Source: Ganoderma boninense
Taxonomy: Eukaryota > Basidiomycota > Agaricomycetes > Polyporales > Polyporaceae
Length of the DNA stretch: 64,000 nucleotides
Direction: 5' to 3'
NCBI GenBank assembly: GCA_002900995.3
Contig: PJEW03000013.1
Coordinates: forward strand, 955,395 to 1,019,394
A program made the translations under genes and the position numbers. This document shows, piece by piece, positions 53,640 through 62,568 of the stretch. Below the pieces are notes generated by a model, which was not told the DNA's origin, made no database searches, and was given only the letters and a program-made list of their open reading frames with translations. Position 1 is the first letter of the stretch; each line of letters opens with the position of its first letter.

Positions 53640-56600
53640 ATGCCAGCTAAGGGCCCAGAACCTTCAACTTCATCTTCTTCTCGCAAACCTCACAAAACCG
53701 CTTCTGACTTATTCCCGATAGACACGCAAACGGCTTCGAATCTCCGACGGTCACCTCGCATTTCGAGCAAGACTAAACCCGAAAATCAAACAGCTGAGTC
53801 TTCCGCCTCATCTTCCTCTCGGATCCCCGTACGCTCTGTGTCTCGCCGAAGTCGATCTGTAACCGGCGCAAACTTCAGAACTCGGGCATCCACTCGTGCC
53901 GACGTCACGAGAGCTTCTACTGCTCGCCCTTCTGAAGCGGCTCCGTCTCGCATCCCGATCCGAGCTCTAAGTCTAGATTCCTCTTCACGCTCGGTCTCCA
54001 CAGATCCTGTACTCTCTGCGTCGAAATACGACGCCGCCTGGAACCGTCTCTCTTTATCTCCACTTTCCTCCTTATCGTCTACTCCCTCTTCTGTACCTTC
54101 ATTGTCCCCTGAGGACAGGGACTATCCTATAAGAACTTCACGTCCGTTTATAATTGTCACCGAAGCCACTCCGCCGCCGGTCTCTGTAGACACTTCATCT
54201 ACAGCGACTCGCAGCTTAGACCTTTTCCTTTCTCGAGGCCGATTCTTCAACGCTACTCCTGCATCTTTCTTTACGCCTCCGCGTCACGCCGTAAACATGT
54301 CGAACAATCAGCCTGCCGTCGCTGCGGCCGCTTTCCCTAGCCCTTCGGACCGTAAGGCCCCGAAATTCCGGGGCAAGCAGGTCGAAGATTTCATCCAAGA
54401 AATCGATGTTTTAGCTGCACTTCATTCCGTCCCTACCACCGAGTTGCCGAAAGCTTGCGTCCGGTACATGTCCAAAAAGGTTAAGCAAATCATCTCCGCA
54501 GAACCCACTCTGCAAGGAACTGATTGGACCGCTGCTTGCGCGCGTCTTCGGGCTCTTTTTGGGTCCGCTTCTGGAGCTCACCGTTGCAGTCCAAGCAAAT
54601 TGAGAAAATTCGTCGACACTTGGCACCGTGACAATCCCATTAATTCTGAGGAAACCCTTGACGATTATTGGAGGGAATTCTTGTGGCACCTAGGCACAAT
54701 GGTCACGGACAGACGCATGACTGAGAACGAGCGCAATCTTCTTTTCTTTTCAGGTCTCCCGAGGCGCCTCCGCCGCGCGATCCTCCCCGCACTGGAGTTA
54801 GCATGCCAGAACCGTCAAGTCGTATTTAGTCGTGAATCTGCTGCTACATTGGATGAGACGCTCACGGCAGCTCGCAGCCACTTGAAAGCGATGACCGTCA
54901 ATGCTATCTCTGACTCGGATTCAGACGACTCCAGTTCTCGTCGTCGCTCCCGGCGTCGGGACAAGGGAAAGTCTAAGCCAGCAGGTCGAGACCCGTCGCA
55001 TTCCGACTCATCGGATCCGTCGTCATCAGATTCGAATTTGAGCTCTGAATCAGATTCAGACTCGGAATCGGAATCAGACCGTGACCGTTCATCACGGAGG
55101 ACTGCGGACCAGAAGAAGCGTTCTAAGTCGCAACATCGAAAGAAGAAGCATCACAAATCGCACTCCCGAATGGATTCGCATTCTGATAGCGATCTTTCAT
55201 CCTTGCGCCGTAGCCTCGAAAAGAAGATCAAGCTCCTTCAGCGCGACCTGCGGTCGCAGAACGTACTTTTGACACATCCTTCTATCGCTTTCCCTTCTGC
55301 GGCTTCCGCTCAGCCTCCTTTTCCCCCGTTACCGCCCCAATCTCACCATGTCCCTCCTCCTCAGAATCCTCTCGCCAATGCGCAAGCTCCAGTCCAACCC
55401 CCGTATACCTTTCCCCCTTACGCCCACGTTGCCGCTGCCTCTACGTCTCTGCAACCACATCCTCCGCCTCCCAACCCTTATCACTACGGGAACCCGGCAG
55501 GCCCCGGCTACCCACGACGCTGTCACATGTGCGGCAACACGGAAGGCATCGATCTCACGCATCCCCTCGGTCTTCGTTTGTGCCCATACGTGCAATACCT
55601 CACAGAGAAAACGAAGGCTTTGCATTTCCATCCTATCACGGGGCGTCTTGGTTACGTCAACGGTCCTGACCTCCCTCCGTTTCAGATGTATCCGTCCGGA
55701 TGGCACGTCCTCTTCCCTGGCATCCAAGAGTCAGTCAAGCCCACCCTCCAAACCGCAAATTGTGCCTCTCTCGGAGCTTATTATGACGATAAACCCTTTG
55801 CGTACACGTATTCTGCTGACGCGGGGTCTTCTTATGCTTTTCCAGTGCTTACGAGGGCACAAGCAAAAGCCCGCCCTGACACGAGCCACAAAACTGTCCG
55901 TTTTGACCTCAGCAACGACGCTCCCTCTCGCGACGACCCTCCACACATCGTACCACTCAAGCCAAAGGACAAGAGCACAATCGAGCCATCTAGCGCAGTC
56001 CCAGCCGCTCGTCCGGCACCACCACCAGCGATCAATACGGAGACGGGATGGAAGAAGGACCAACGCAGCAAACGCACTCCCACGGTGGAAGACGATAAGG
56101 ACGACGACGTTCTCGCAATCACCGGCCGACCGCATCCAACGCGCATCCCTCCCCGCTCCTCCACGATGAAGTTCACGTCAGATATTCAAGAAAGCGTGTC
56201 CTTCGACTCCATACAGAACGAGATCCTAGGTGCGAGAGTAACATTGACTCTTCGTGAGGTCATTGCCATCGCCCCCTCACTGCAGAAGCGGATTGCAAGC
56301 ATGGTCAAGACTCGACGCGAGTTTGATTCCAAACTAGCTGTCGTCGAACCTGTGACCCCGTTGTCGGAGGTCATCTCCCTCGTCTCTCCTCAAACCAGAA
56401 CGACATCGTCGACTCTCTCTAACTCTGTCACGCTCACTGCTGATCGTATCCTCCCAGATGACACAGCTCGGCAGCTCGCGGAAATAGTAGCAGAAACTTC
56501 CGTGGATGGCATCCTCGAAGCCGAAATCTCATTCGTTCAAGGCCACGAAGAACTCAGCGACCTTCTCGATCGCTATGCAGCATCAATCGCTCTAGGACAT

Positions 56601-57089
56601 CCTCGGAAGGTTGCGATGGTCTCGGGATACGTTACGATCATCTTCGGCGACCAGAAAGCGATCTTCCTCATCGACTCCGGCTCAGAACTCAACATCGTCA
56701 ACTACAACCTGTGGAAACGATCGGCATTGGAGATGGACCCCGACGGCGCCCGCTGGAGCCTACGAGGCATCGGCGGCCAGTTCGTCACGCTTCTGGGATG
56801 CGTCCTCAACGCCCCGATCCAGTTAGATGGGAAGAACTTTGACCATCACTTTTTCATTAGCACGTCGCCAGGCAGCCCGCAGCATGAAGGAATTCTCGGA
56901 CAGCCGTGGCTATCGCACTTCGCCGCTCAGATTTCCTACACCCAGGGCGGCGACGTGGAGCTCACAGTCTTCCCCACAGGCGTCAAAACCGGCCCGTCAG
57001 CGTCATTAACGATCGCATCGGCAACTCACCCACGAAACGTCGAGTCTGTCGTCATCCCAACGAAGTCAGTGCACGAAAGGGATTTTTAA
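53640..57089 (+). CDS. gag-pr: Family 3 gag-protease (1149 aa)
   Basis: The N-terminus is Ser/Arg/Pro-rich and low in complexity (residues 1-215). A capsid-like region begins at MSNNQPAVAA (about 220-430), with KAPKFRGKQVEDFIQEI and LPRRLRRAILPALEL. Then comes a striking Ser/Asp/Arg-rich stretch (about 425-520), a Pro-rich linker, and a Cys/His cluster (CHMCG..HPLGLRLC) near 625-645. The C-terminus is an aspartic protease (AIFLIDSGSELNIVNYNLW) near 1010 with GILGQPWL as the flap-side motif. The start is the first ATG after the primer-binding site. The frame ends at TAA 57087-57089 inside the next ORF. Confidence 0.85.
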   Translation: MPAKGPEPSTSSSSRKPHKTASDLFPIDTQTASNLRRSPRISSKTKPENQTAESSASSSSRIPVRSVSRRSRSVTGANFRTRASTRADVTRASTARPSEAAPSRIPIRALSLDSSSRSVSTDPVLSASKYDAAWNRLSLSPLSSLSSTPSSVPSLSPEDRDYPIRTSRPFIIVTEATPPPVSVDTSSTATRSLDLFLSRGRFFNATPASFFTPPRHAVNMSNNQPAVAAAAFPSPSDRKAPKFRGKQVEDFIQEIDVLAALHSVPTTELPKACVRYMSKKVKQIISAEPTLQGTDWTAACARLRALFGSASGAHRCSPSKLRKFVDTWHRDNPINSEETLDDYWREFLWHLGTMVTDRRMTENERNLLFFSGLPRRLRRAILPALELACQNRQVVFSRESAATLDETLTAARSHLKAMTVNAISDSDSDDSSSRRRSRRRDKGKSKPAGRDPSHSDSSDPSSSDSNLSSESDSDSESESDRDRSSRRTADQKKRSKSQHRKKKHHKSHSRMDSHSDSDLSSLRRSLEKKIKLLQRDLRSQNVLLTHPSIAFPSAASAQPPFPPLPPQSHHVPPPQNPLANAQAPVQPPYTFPPYAHVAAASTSLQPHPPPPNPYHYGNPAGPGYPRRCHMCGNTEGIDLTHPLGLRLCPYVQYLTEKTKALHFHPITGRLGYVNGPDLPPFQMYPSGWHVLFPGIQESVKPTLQTANCASLGAYYDDKPFAYTYSADAGSSYAFPVLTRAQAKARPDTSHKTVRFDLSNDAPSRDDPPHIVPLKPKDKSTIEPSSAVPAARPAPPPAINTETGWKKDQRSKRTPTVEDDKDDDVLAITGRPHPTRIPPRSSTMKFTSDIQESVSFDSIQNEILGARVTLTLREVIAIAPSLQKRIASMVKTRREFDSKLAVVEPVTPLSEVISLVSPQTRTTSSTLSNSVTLTADRILPDDTARQLAEIVAETSVDGILEAEISFVQGHEELSDLLDRYAASIALGHPRKVAMVSGYVTIIFGDQKAIFLIDSGSELNIVNYNLWKRSALEMDPDGARWSLRGIGGQFVTLLGCVLNAPIQLDGKNFDHHFFISTSPGSPQHEGILGQPWLSHFAAQISYTQGGDVELTVFPTGVKTGPSASLTIASATHPRNVESVVIPTKSVHERDF

Positions 57090-60000
57090 CGACGGGCTCG
57101 CGTCTGGGCCAGTCCGCGACGCCCGCCGAACCTGTTCTCGGCCGCACCCTGCACATTCTACTAGGCGACCCATCGTTCCGTATTTCCGATGAGGATCGCG
57201 CTTACGCTGCGTGTCTTGACCCCCCTCCTACCTATGACTTTCTCCTCCGCTTCGCCGAATTTGCTTTTCCTTGCACAGACCGTCTCCCCTCGCCATGGGT
57301 TGACCGCGCCCTATTCAATGACAACTCCTTTTCAAGCAACGCGGCCCGCCGATATAAACCTGTTGCTCGCAAAGTTCGCCCGGTCGCCACCAACATGCCT
57401 GATCTCTCCGCTCAAACACTCAAACCTATCATTCTACCCCCCATCCAGCCCTTACCTACTCATCCTCCACCACGGTCGGAATTTCGGCCAACAGAGCGCC
57501 TGACGCTCGAACGTTTGGATCTCATTCTACAGAACATCCCGGATCACTCACCCTTGTCATCGCAGGAACTTGATCTCCTCATCTTTATCTTATCTCGTCG
57601 TCAGCGCGCTTTGGCATTCACGGATAACGAACGCGGTACTTTCAGCCGAAAGTACTTCCCGGACTACGTCATCCCGGTTATCGAACACACGCCCTGGGTT
57701 CAAGCACCGATACCAATACCCAAAGCCGTCGAAAGCAAGGTCACCAAAATTCTAGAAGCACACTTCGCTTCTGGCAGGTACGAGCAGTCATGCTCCGCAT
57801 ATCGTTCCACCGTCTTCCCTGTTGAGAAGAAAAATGGCGATTTGCGCCTCGTCCATGATTTGCAGCTTCTTAACGCGAACACAATCCGAGACACGTCGCT
57901 ACCCCCGCGACCCGATGATTTCGCGGAAAGTTTCGTGGGTTACGCATGCTACGGAGTTGCTGACCTATTCTCGGGCTACGATGCCAGGACGTTGGATATT
58001 CGCTCCCGAGACCTGACGACGTTTCAGTGCATGGACGTTTCAGGACGGTGTACCGTCTTACCTCAGGGCGCGACGAATGCTGTCAGCGACTTTGTGCGAT
58101 GTACTCGTCACATCCTCGCTGACGAAATTCCTGAACGCGCGAGAATATTCGTTGATGATTGTGGCATTAAGGGTCCCCGTTCTCGATACAATGATGAGCC
58201 TATCCCTGGGAATCCGCATATCCGTCGTTTTGTCTTCGAATATTTCACGACCTTCGACCGTGTTTTTGCTCGTTTCGAAGAGGCTGGCGTAACGGTTTCC
58301 GGTTTCAAACTCGTACCTTTCACTTTTCGTGTTCTCCTCGTTGGCTCTGAAGTATCACAGGAGGGATGGCACCTCCATCATGGTGTCGTATCCAAGGTTC
58401 TCAAATGGCCCTATCCTACGAACGTCTCAGAAGTACGCTGCTTTTTAGGAATTGCCGGTGTGGCCAGACGTTGGACTAAGAACTTCTCCCTCATCGCGCG
58501 CCCTCTAACGGCGTTATGTCGTAAATCGTCTGAGCCTTTCGCCTTCAGTGATAGGGCACGCGCGGCAGTCGACATCTTGAAATCCCGCATTTCCTCTGCA
58601 CCTGTTCTCATCAAAGTCGACTATGATGCCGCGAACTTGATCAACCGTCCGATCGTAGACTTTCCAGAAGGTCTAGTAATCGTTTCTGTCGACGGGTCCA
58701 AGTATGGTGCGGGCTGGGTCCTTTATCAAGTCCGAGATGGTCTTCGGCATCCGGCCCTCTTCGGTTCCTGCACGTACAATGCAGCAGAGTCCCGGTACTC
58801 TCAACCTAAGGTGGAACTGTATGGCGTCTTCAGAGCCGTCAAAGAACTCCGCACGAGAATCTGGGGCATCCATTTCCTCCTTGAATCCGACGCGATATTT
58901 CTTAAGAAGACCCTCAATGATCCCGATCTTCCGAACGCCCTGATGACGCGCTGGGTGGCATATCTGCAACTCTTTAGCTATGAATTCCGTCACATACCTT
59001 CTGAAAAAGGCAAGGCGCAGGACGCCCTTTCAAGGCGACCACCGGCTTCTGATGACAGTGAGGAGTCGGACGGAGAAGCCCACCTCAACGAATTCTTTGG
59101 CCGTTCCGCTATATATTCCCCAAGCCTCCAGCGACGACCTCCCACCTTCCACGACCTCCTTGCTACTGATATGCCTCTCCCGCAGCCTTTCGCGTGCGAC
59201 GTTGTCGACTTCGTGTCTCTCGAACCCCATTCTCTTCCGTCCAGCCCCTCATCACTTCCCATCTCGGTCGACAGTTTCTCGCACCTCGGCACCTTCCTCT
59301 TCAGCGATGGCCGCTATTCCACGGCCAGACCGGCTCCGTCCATGCTCGCTTCCACTGCAACTCTACCACCTCTCCTCGACGTCGCGGTGCAGCGTACATC
59401 AAAAGAAATCACCTTGGACTTCCTCCTCGGTGATGTGTTGACTCCTCTACCCGTGACTGTGTATATGCTCGAATCGTTGACTCCACAGGTTCGTCGCTCC
59501 GCACCCACTTCCGAAGGTTTCATCGAACCGGCCGTCGCCCCATCTGCTCGTTCCACGTTCCATCCTCAACCGTTCGGCACCGAAGTACCTTCCTTGCCAT
59601 CGTCCTCCGCAACGTCTCATGCTGCATATTACCTCGCCACCTTTCCTTCCTTCAATTCCTCCCCAGCTCTCGAGGACGTCGCCTCATTCGCATCCCGCCA
59701 CGCCCCGCCACCCGAGCCAGACTGGCCTGCACTCGCCGCCTTCCTTTCCGACGGAACTCGACCGCAGCCACTCTCGAACGACCCCAACGCCCTTCGCAAG
59801 TTCGAGAGGTTGGCTTCAAACTTCTTCGTGCATACCAACCGTCTATGGAAGTTCAGTAAGAATGCTCCGCCCCGCTTGGTCATTGTCGACCGCGACCGCC
59901 GCCGCGCGCTAGTCGCCGCCGCTCACAACGACTGCGGGCACCGCGGACGGGACGCCACCTACCGACTTCTTGCAGACCGATATTACTGGCCGTCTATGCA

Positions 60001-61306
60001 CCTCGACGTCTGCTGGTTCATCGCCTCTTGCAACGCTTGCCAATTCCGGTCGCGGTACCGATCGCTTACCCCGCTGAGTCCAACCATTTCTCCTTGTGTA
60101 TTCCGGCGGTTTGCGTGCGATACCATTCACATGCCTGATGGCCGTTTTTTGTTGCATGCTTCATGCACAACCAGCAAATGGCCCGAGGCCGTCGTCTCTA
60201 AGCGAAACACCTCGTCCGCCTGGGCACGTTTCTTCCGTGACCTCGTCTCCCGTTTCGGATGCTTTCCCATCATCACTTGCGACGGCGGTCACGAATTCAA
60301 AGGAGCGGCGCGCGAACTGCTCGAGCAGCACAACATTGCTATCGTCATCGCCTCGCCCTACAACCCGAAGGCTAATGGCATTGCGGAACGCGACGGGGCG
60401 ACTCTCATGCGCGCCATCCTCAAATGCTGCCCGTCGGGCAAGGTGTCTCAATGGCATAAGTACCTCCCTGCTGCCTTGCTCGCCGTTCGCACGACGACTT
60501 CCCGCGCGACGAATTGCACACCTTATTTTCTCACTTACGGAATGCACTGCCTCTTCCCGTTTGACATCGCTGATCGGACTTGGCACTGTTTAGACTGGCA
60601 CGAAGTCGTTTCGACCGAAGACCTCCTCGCCCTCCGCATCAAACAGCTGGCTCGACGCGAACAGGACATCGGACGCGCTGTCGACCACCTCACCGCGGAA
60701 CGCCAGAAAGCTATTGACGACTATCACCGTCGCCATGCATCGCGCATCCGAGAAGGCTCGTTTGAGCCCGGCACCTGGGTCCTTCTACATGAAACGTGGC
60801 TCGACGCTCAACACGGGAACAAAGGAGCTCTACGTTGGGCAGGCCCGTTTGTTATCGACTCCAAGTTGCGCGACTCCGGATCTTATCGCCTCCGCGAACT
60901 CGACGGAACCATCTTGCGAGCTGCCGCGGCCGCCGACCGTCTCAAGATCTTCTACTATCGCGACGACCACCAATCACCCATCTCTCTCTTCTCCGAATCC
61001 AACCCTCTGTATTCAACTGACTCTTTGCTCGCACAGTGGCACTCCCCTCTCCAATACGAACGATCGTGCAATAACGTTCCGTGGCACTCTTGTAAATGCG
61101 AAGGCAACTGGCATGCCCCGATTGGCCGATTTACCCCCATCGGCGACACTCTCTACCTTGGCGAATGGTCGCGCGTCTACCGCCCGCACGATCTCGACCG
61201 CTTCCCGACGCGCGACCTCATCGAAGTCAAATACGAGACCAACATCTCCGACGTTTTGCGAATTGAATCCGTGCTGACCGCGGATCCCGCTTCTCACCCA
61301 CTCTAG
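56906..61306 (+). CDS. pol: Family 3 pol: reverse transcriptase, RNase H, integrase (1466 aa)
   Basis: It overlaps gag-protease by 184 nt in the -1 frame. Whether it starts at 56906 or is reached by frameshifting at the T-run before the gag stop (GATTTTTAA) cannot be decided. Reverse transcriptase has FPVEKKNGDLRLVHD, LPQGATNAV and FVDDCGIKGPRSRY (about 285-470). RNase H has VSVDGSKYGAG, KVELYG and ESDA (about 590-715). Integrase has an HHCC finger (HNDCGHRG, CNAC; from about 1008) and D, D, E at about 1070 (CDTI), 1124 (CDGG) and 1159 (AERD). A GPF motif (WAGPFVIDSK) is near 1312. The tail has SCKCEG and no chromodomain. No stop or frameshift was seen. Confidence 0.88.
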   Translation: MAIALRRSDFLHPGRRRGAHSLPHRRQNRPVSVINDRIGNSPTKRRVCRHPNEVSARKGFLTTGSRLGQSATPAEPVLGRTLHILLGDPSFRISDEDRAYAACLDPPPTYDFLLRFAEFAFPCTDRLPSPWVDRALFNDNSFSSNAARRYKPVARKVRPVATNMPDLSAQTLKPIILPPIQPLPTHPPPRSEFRPTERLTLERLDLILQNIPDHSPLSSQELDLLIFILSRRQRALAFTDNERGTFSRKYFPDYVIPVIEHTPWVQAPIPIPKAVESKVTKILEAHFASGRYEQSCSAYRSTVFPVEKKNGDLRLVHDLQLLNANTIRDTSLPPRPDDFAESFVGYACYGVADLFSGYDARTLDIRSRDLTTFQCMDVSGRCTVLPQGATNAVSDFVRCTRHILADEIPERARIFVDDCGIKGPRSRYNDEPIPGNPHIRRFVFEYFTTFDRVFARFEEAGVTVSGFKLVPFTFRVLLVGSEVSQEGWHLHHGVVSKVLKWPYPTNVSEVRCFLGIAGVARRWTKNFSLIARPLTALCRKSSEPFAFSDRARAAVDILKSRISSAPVLIKVDYDAANLINRPIVDFPEGLVIVSVDGSKYGAGWVLYQVRDGLRHPALFGSCTYNAAESRYSQPKVELYGVFRAVKELRTRIWGIHFLLESDAIFLKKTLNDPDLPNALMTRWVAYLQLFSYEFRHIPSEKGKAQDALSRRPPASDDSEESDGEAHLNEFFGRSAIYSPSLQRRPPTFHDLLATDMPLPQPFACDVVDFVSLEPHSLPSSPSSLPISVDSFSHLGTFLFSDGRYSTARPAPSMLASTATLPPLLDVAVQRTSKEITLDFLLGDVLTPLPVTVYMLESLTPQVRRSAPTSEGFIEPAVAPSARSTFHPQPFGTEVPSLPSSSATSHAAYYLATFPSFNSSPALEDVASFASRHAPPPEPDWPALAAFLSDGTRPQPLSNDPNALRKFERLASNFFVHTNRLWKFSKNAPPRLVIVDRDRRRALVAAAHNDCGHRGRDATYRLLADRYYWPSMHLDVCWFIASCNACQFRSRYRSLTPLSPTISPCVFRRFACDTIHMPDGRFLLHASCTTSKWPEAVVSKRNTSSAWARFFRDLVSRFGCFPIITCDGGHEFKGAARELLEQHNIAIVIASPYNPKANGIAERDGATLMRAILKCCPSGKVSQWHKYLPAALLAVRTTTSRATNCTPYFLTYGMHCLFPFDIADRTWHCLDWHEVVSTEDLLALRIKQLARREQDIGRAVDHLTAERQKAIDDYHRRHASRIREGSFEPGTWVLLHETWLDAQHGNKGALRWAGPFVIDSKLRDSGSYRLRELDGTILRAAAAADRLKIFYYRDDHQSPISLFSESNPLYSTDSLLAQWHSPLQYERSCNNVPWHSCKCEGNWHAPIGRFTPIGDTLYLGEWSRVYRPHDLDRFPTRDLIEVKYETNISDVLRIESVLTADPASHPL

Positions 61307-61399
61307 GTCCGTGATCTCGGGGTCGAGATCAACGGGTCCCCCGGTTGTGGGCGCCCGCCTTGCACGATCTCGGAGTCGAGATCAAAAGCCTCCCCCACT
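61307..61399 (+). repeat. Two imperfect ~40-bp units with GATCTCG..CGAGATC palindromes before the 3-prime LTR
   Basis: Each unit contains a palindromic GATCTCGG[G/A]GTCGAGATC and ends in TTGTGG, the second running into the LTR start. A classical polypurine tract is not obvious here. Confidence 0.6.
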
Positions 61400-62178
61400 T
61401 GTGGAAGTACCGACGAGAAGCTGGAGGTACGGCCGGTGCTCGCCATCCCCTTCTCCCGTCTCGATCCCGTAGCCGCCCACACCTTCTACTCGCTCCCATG
61501 TTATAACATCACGCCGATCGGCTGTCTCCTTCTTACTCCCTTCTCTCTCCCTCTCTCTCTCTCTCTCTTGATCTTTGCCCTATTCCTGTCTCTACCGGTT
61601 TCCCGCATACGTCCCTTCTTCCCATCTCGAAGGTCTAGGAGCCGAGTGCTCACGGCGTGGAGACGGTAGGCCGCGGACGCGCTCAGCATGACCTCCCGCA
61701 ACTGTCTGGGGGCCGCAGTCGCGCACGCAAATAGGTGGCGTGCAGGCAGCGTCGCGCCGAGTAATTCCTTCACGCCGGTGATCACTCGTCCAGATCGGAC
61801 AGATTTACCTTTCTTGTCCTTTGTTGTCATGTTCAAAGCTTAGACGGAGCGATCCCAGCCAAGAGCACGGCTAGAGGGATTCGTAGCGCATGTGTATAAA
61901 ACCCCGAGGCCTCAGGGCCGGGAAAAGCATCTTCCCACTTCCTCCCTCTTTTCCTCTGTATCGACCGTCCGACCGACCGACCGTCCGACCGACCGACCGT
62001 CCGACTAATCTTCCTCCCCGAGCTACCGTGTCTGCCGCCTCAGCCGCCGAGGCTCTTCGCCTCTACAACCGGGTCCCCTCAGCTCCGTCCCGACCAGCTT
62101 CCGGACCGGCCTCTGACGACCTCGTCTAGGAACACTCTACCCCCTCTTCCCGATCCTCACTCGAATTTTCCTTCCACA
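61400..62178 (+). repeat. Family 3 3-prime LTR
   Basis: 779 bp, nearly identical to 52792-53570. It is followed by CCCTACAG, where the family 2 leader ORF resumes. Confidence 0.9.
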
Positions 62179-62568
62179 CCCTACAGTGCCGAATCTCAGC
62201 CCCTCCACTGCCCGGTTTCAGCTGCATCAACCCAAAGGACAGCCTCGCTATCATTGAGTCCAAGGTCAACGCCGTCCTTACCCGCCTCCAAGCCATCTTC
62301 GACCGCAAGGACTTCCTCATCAACCTCCCAGCCATTGACGTTCTGGCTGTCCAGCACATCGCTGACCAACTAGAGTGGATTGCCACAAACCTCGACGCAC
62401 ACGGCTTGGAGTGGACCCGCCCTCAGCGACAACAGACAGAGTGTGGTTCTGCAAGGAGGTTGGGAACATTAGTTTTAAGGAGTTGAAGAAGAACTTCCCT
62501 AAGGTAGTGAACGCTGTTGGAAAGCTAGGCACGTTTGGGTACTTAGATTGGGTAGTAGTTTAGAAACA
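62179..62568 (+). pseudogene. Family 2 copy b leader ORF, second part
   Basis: It continues the split leader ORF with DSLAIIESKVNAVLTRLQAI and NLPAIDVLAVQHIADQLEWI, as in copy a, to about 62503, then the short spacer before gag. Confidence 0.45.

Larger units (their letters stand above)
52792..62178 (+). mobile_element. Ty3/gypsy element family 3, apparently intact (9387 bp)
   Basis: Two 779-bp LTRs (52792-53570 and 61400-62178) show about three substitutions plus small differences in a CT run and a CCGAC/CCGT repeat, so insertion was recent. They flank two long overlapping ORFs. The insertion lies in the leader ORF of family 2 copy b; the undisturbed target is visible in copy a near 50945, with a 4-5 bp duplication based on CCCT. 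There is no chromodomain. Confidence 0.92.
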
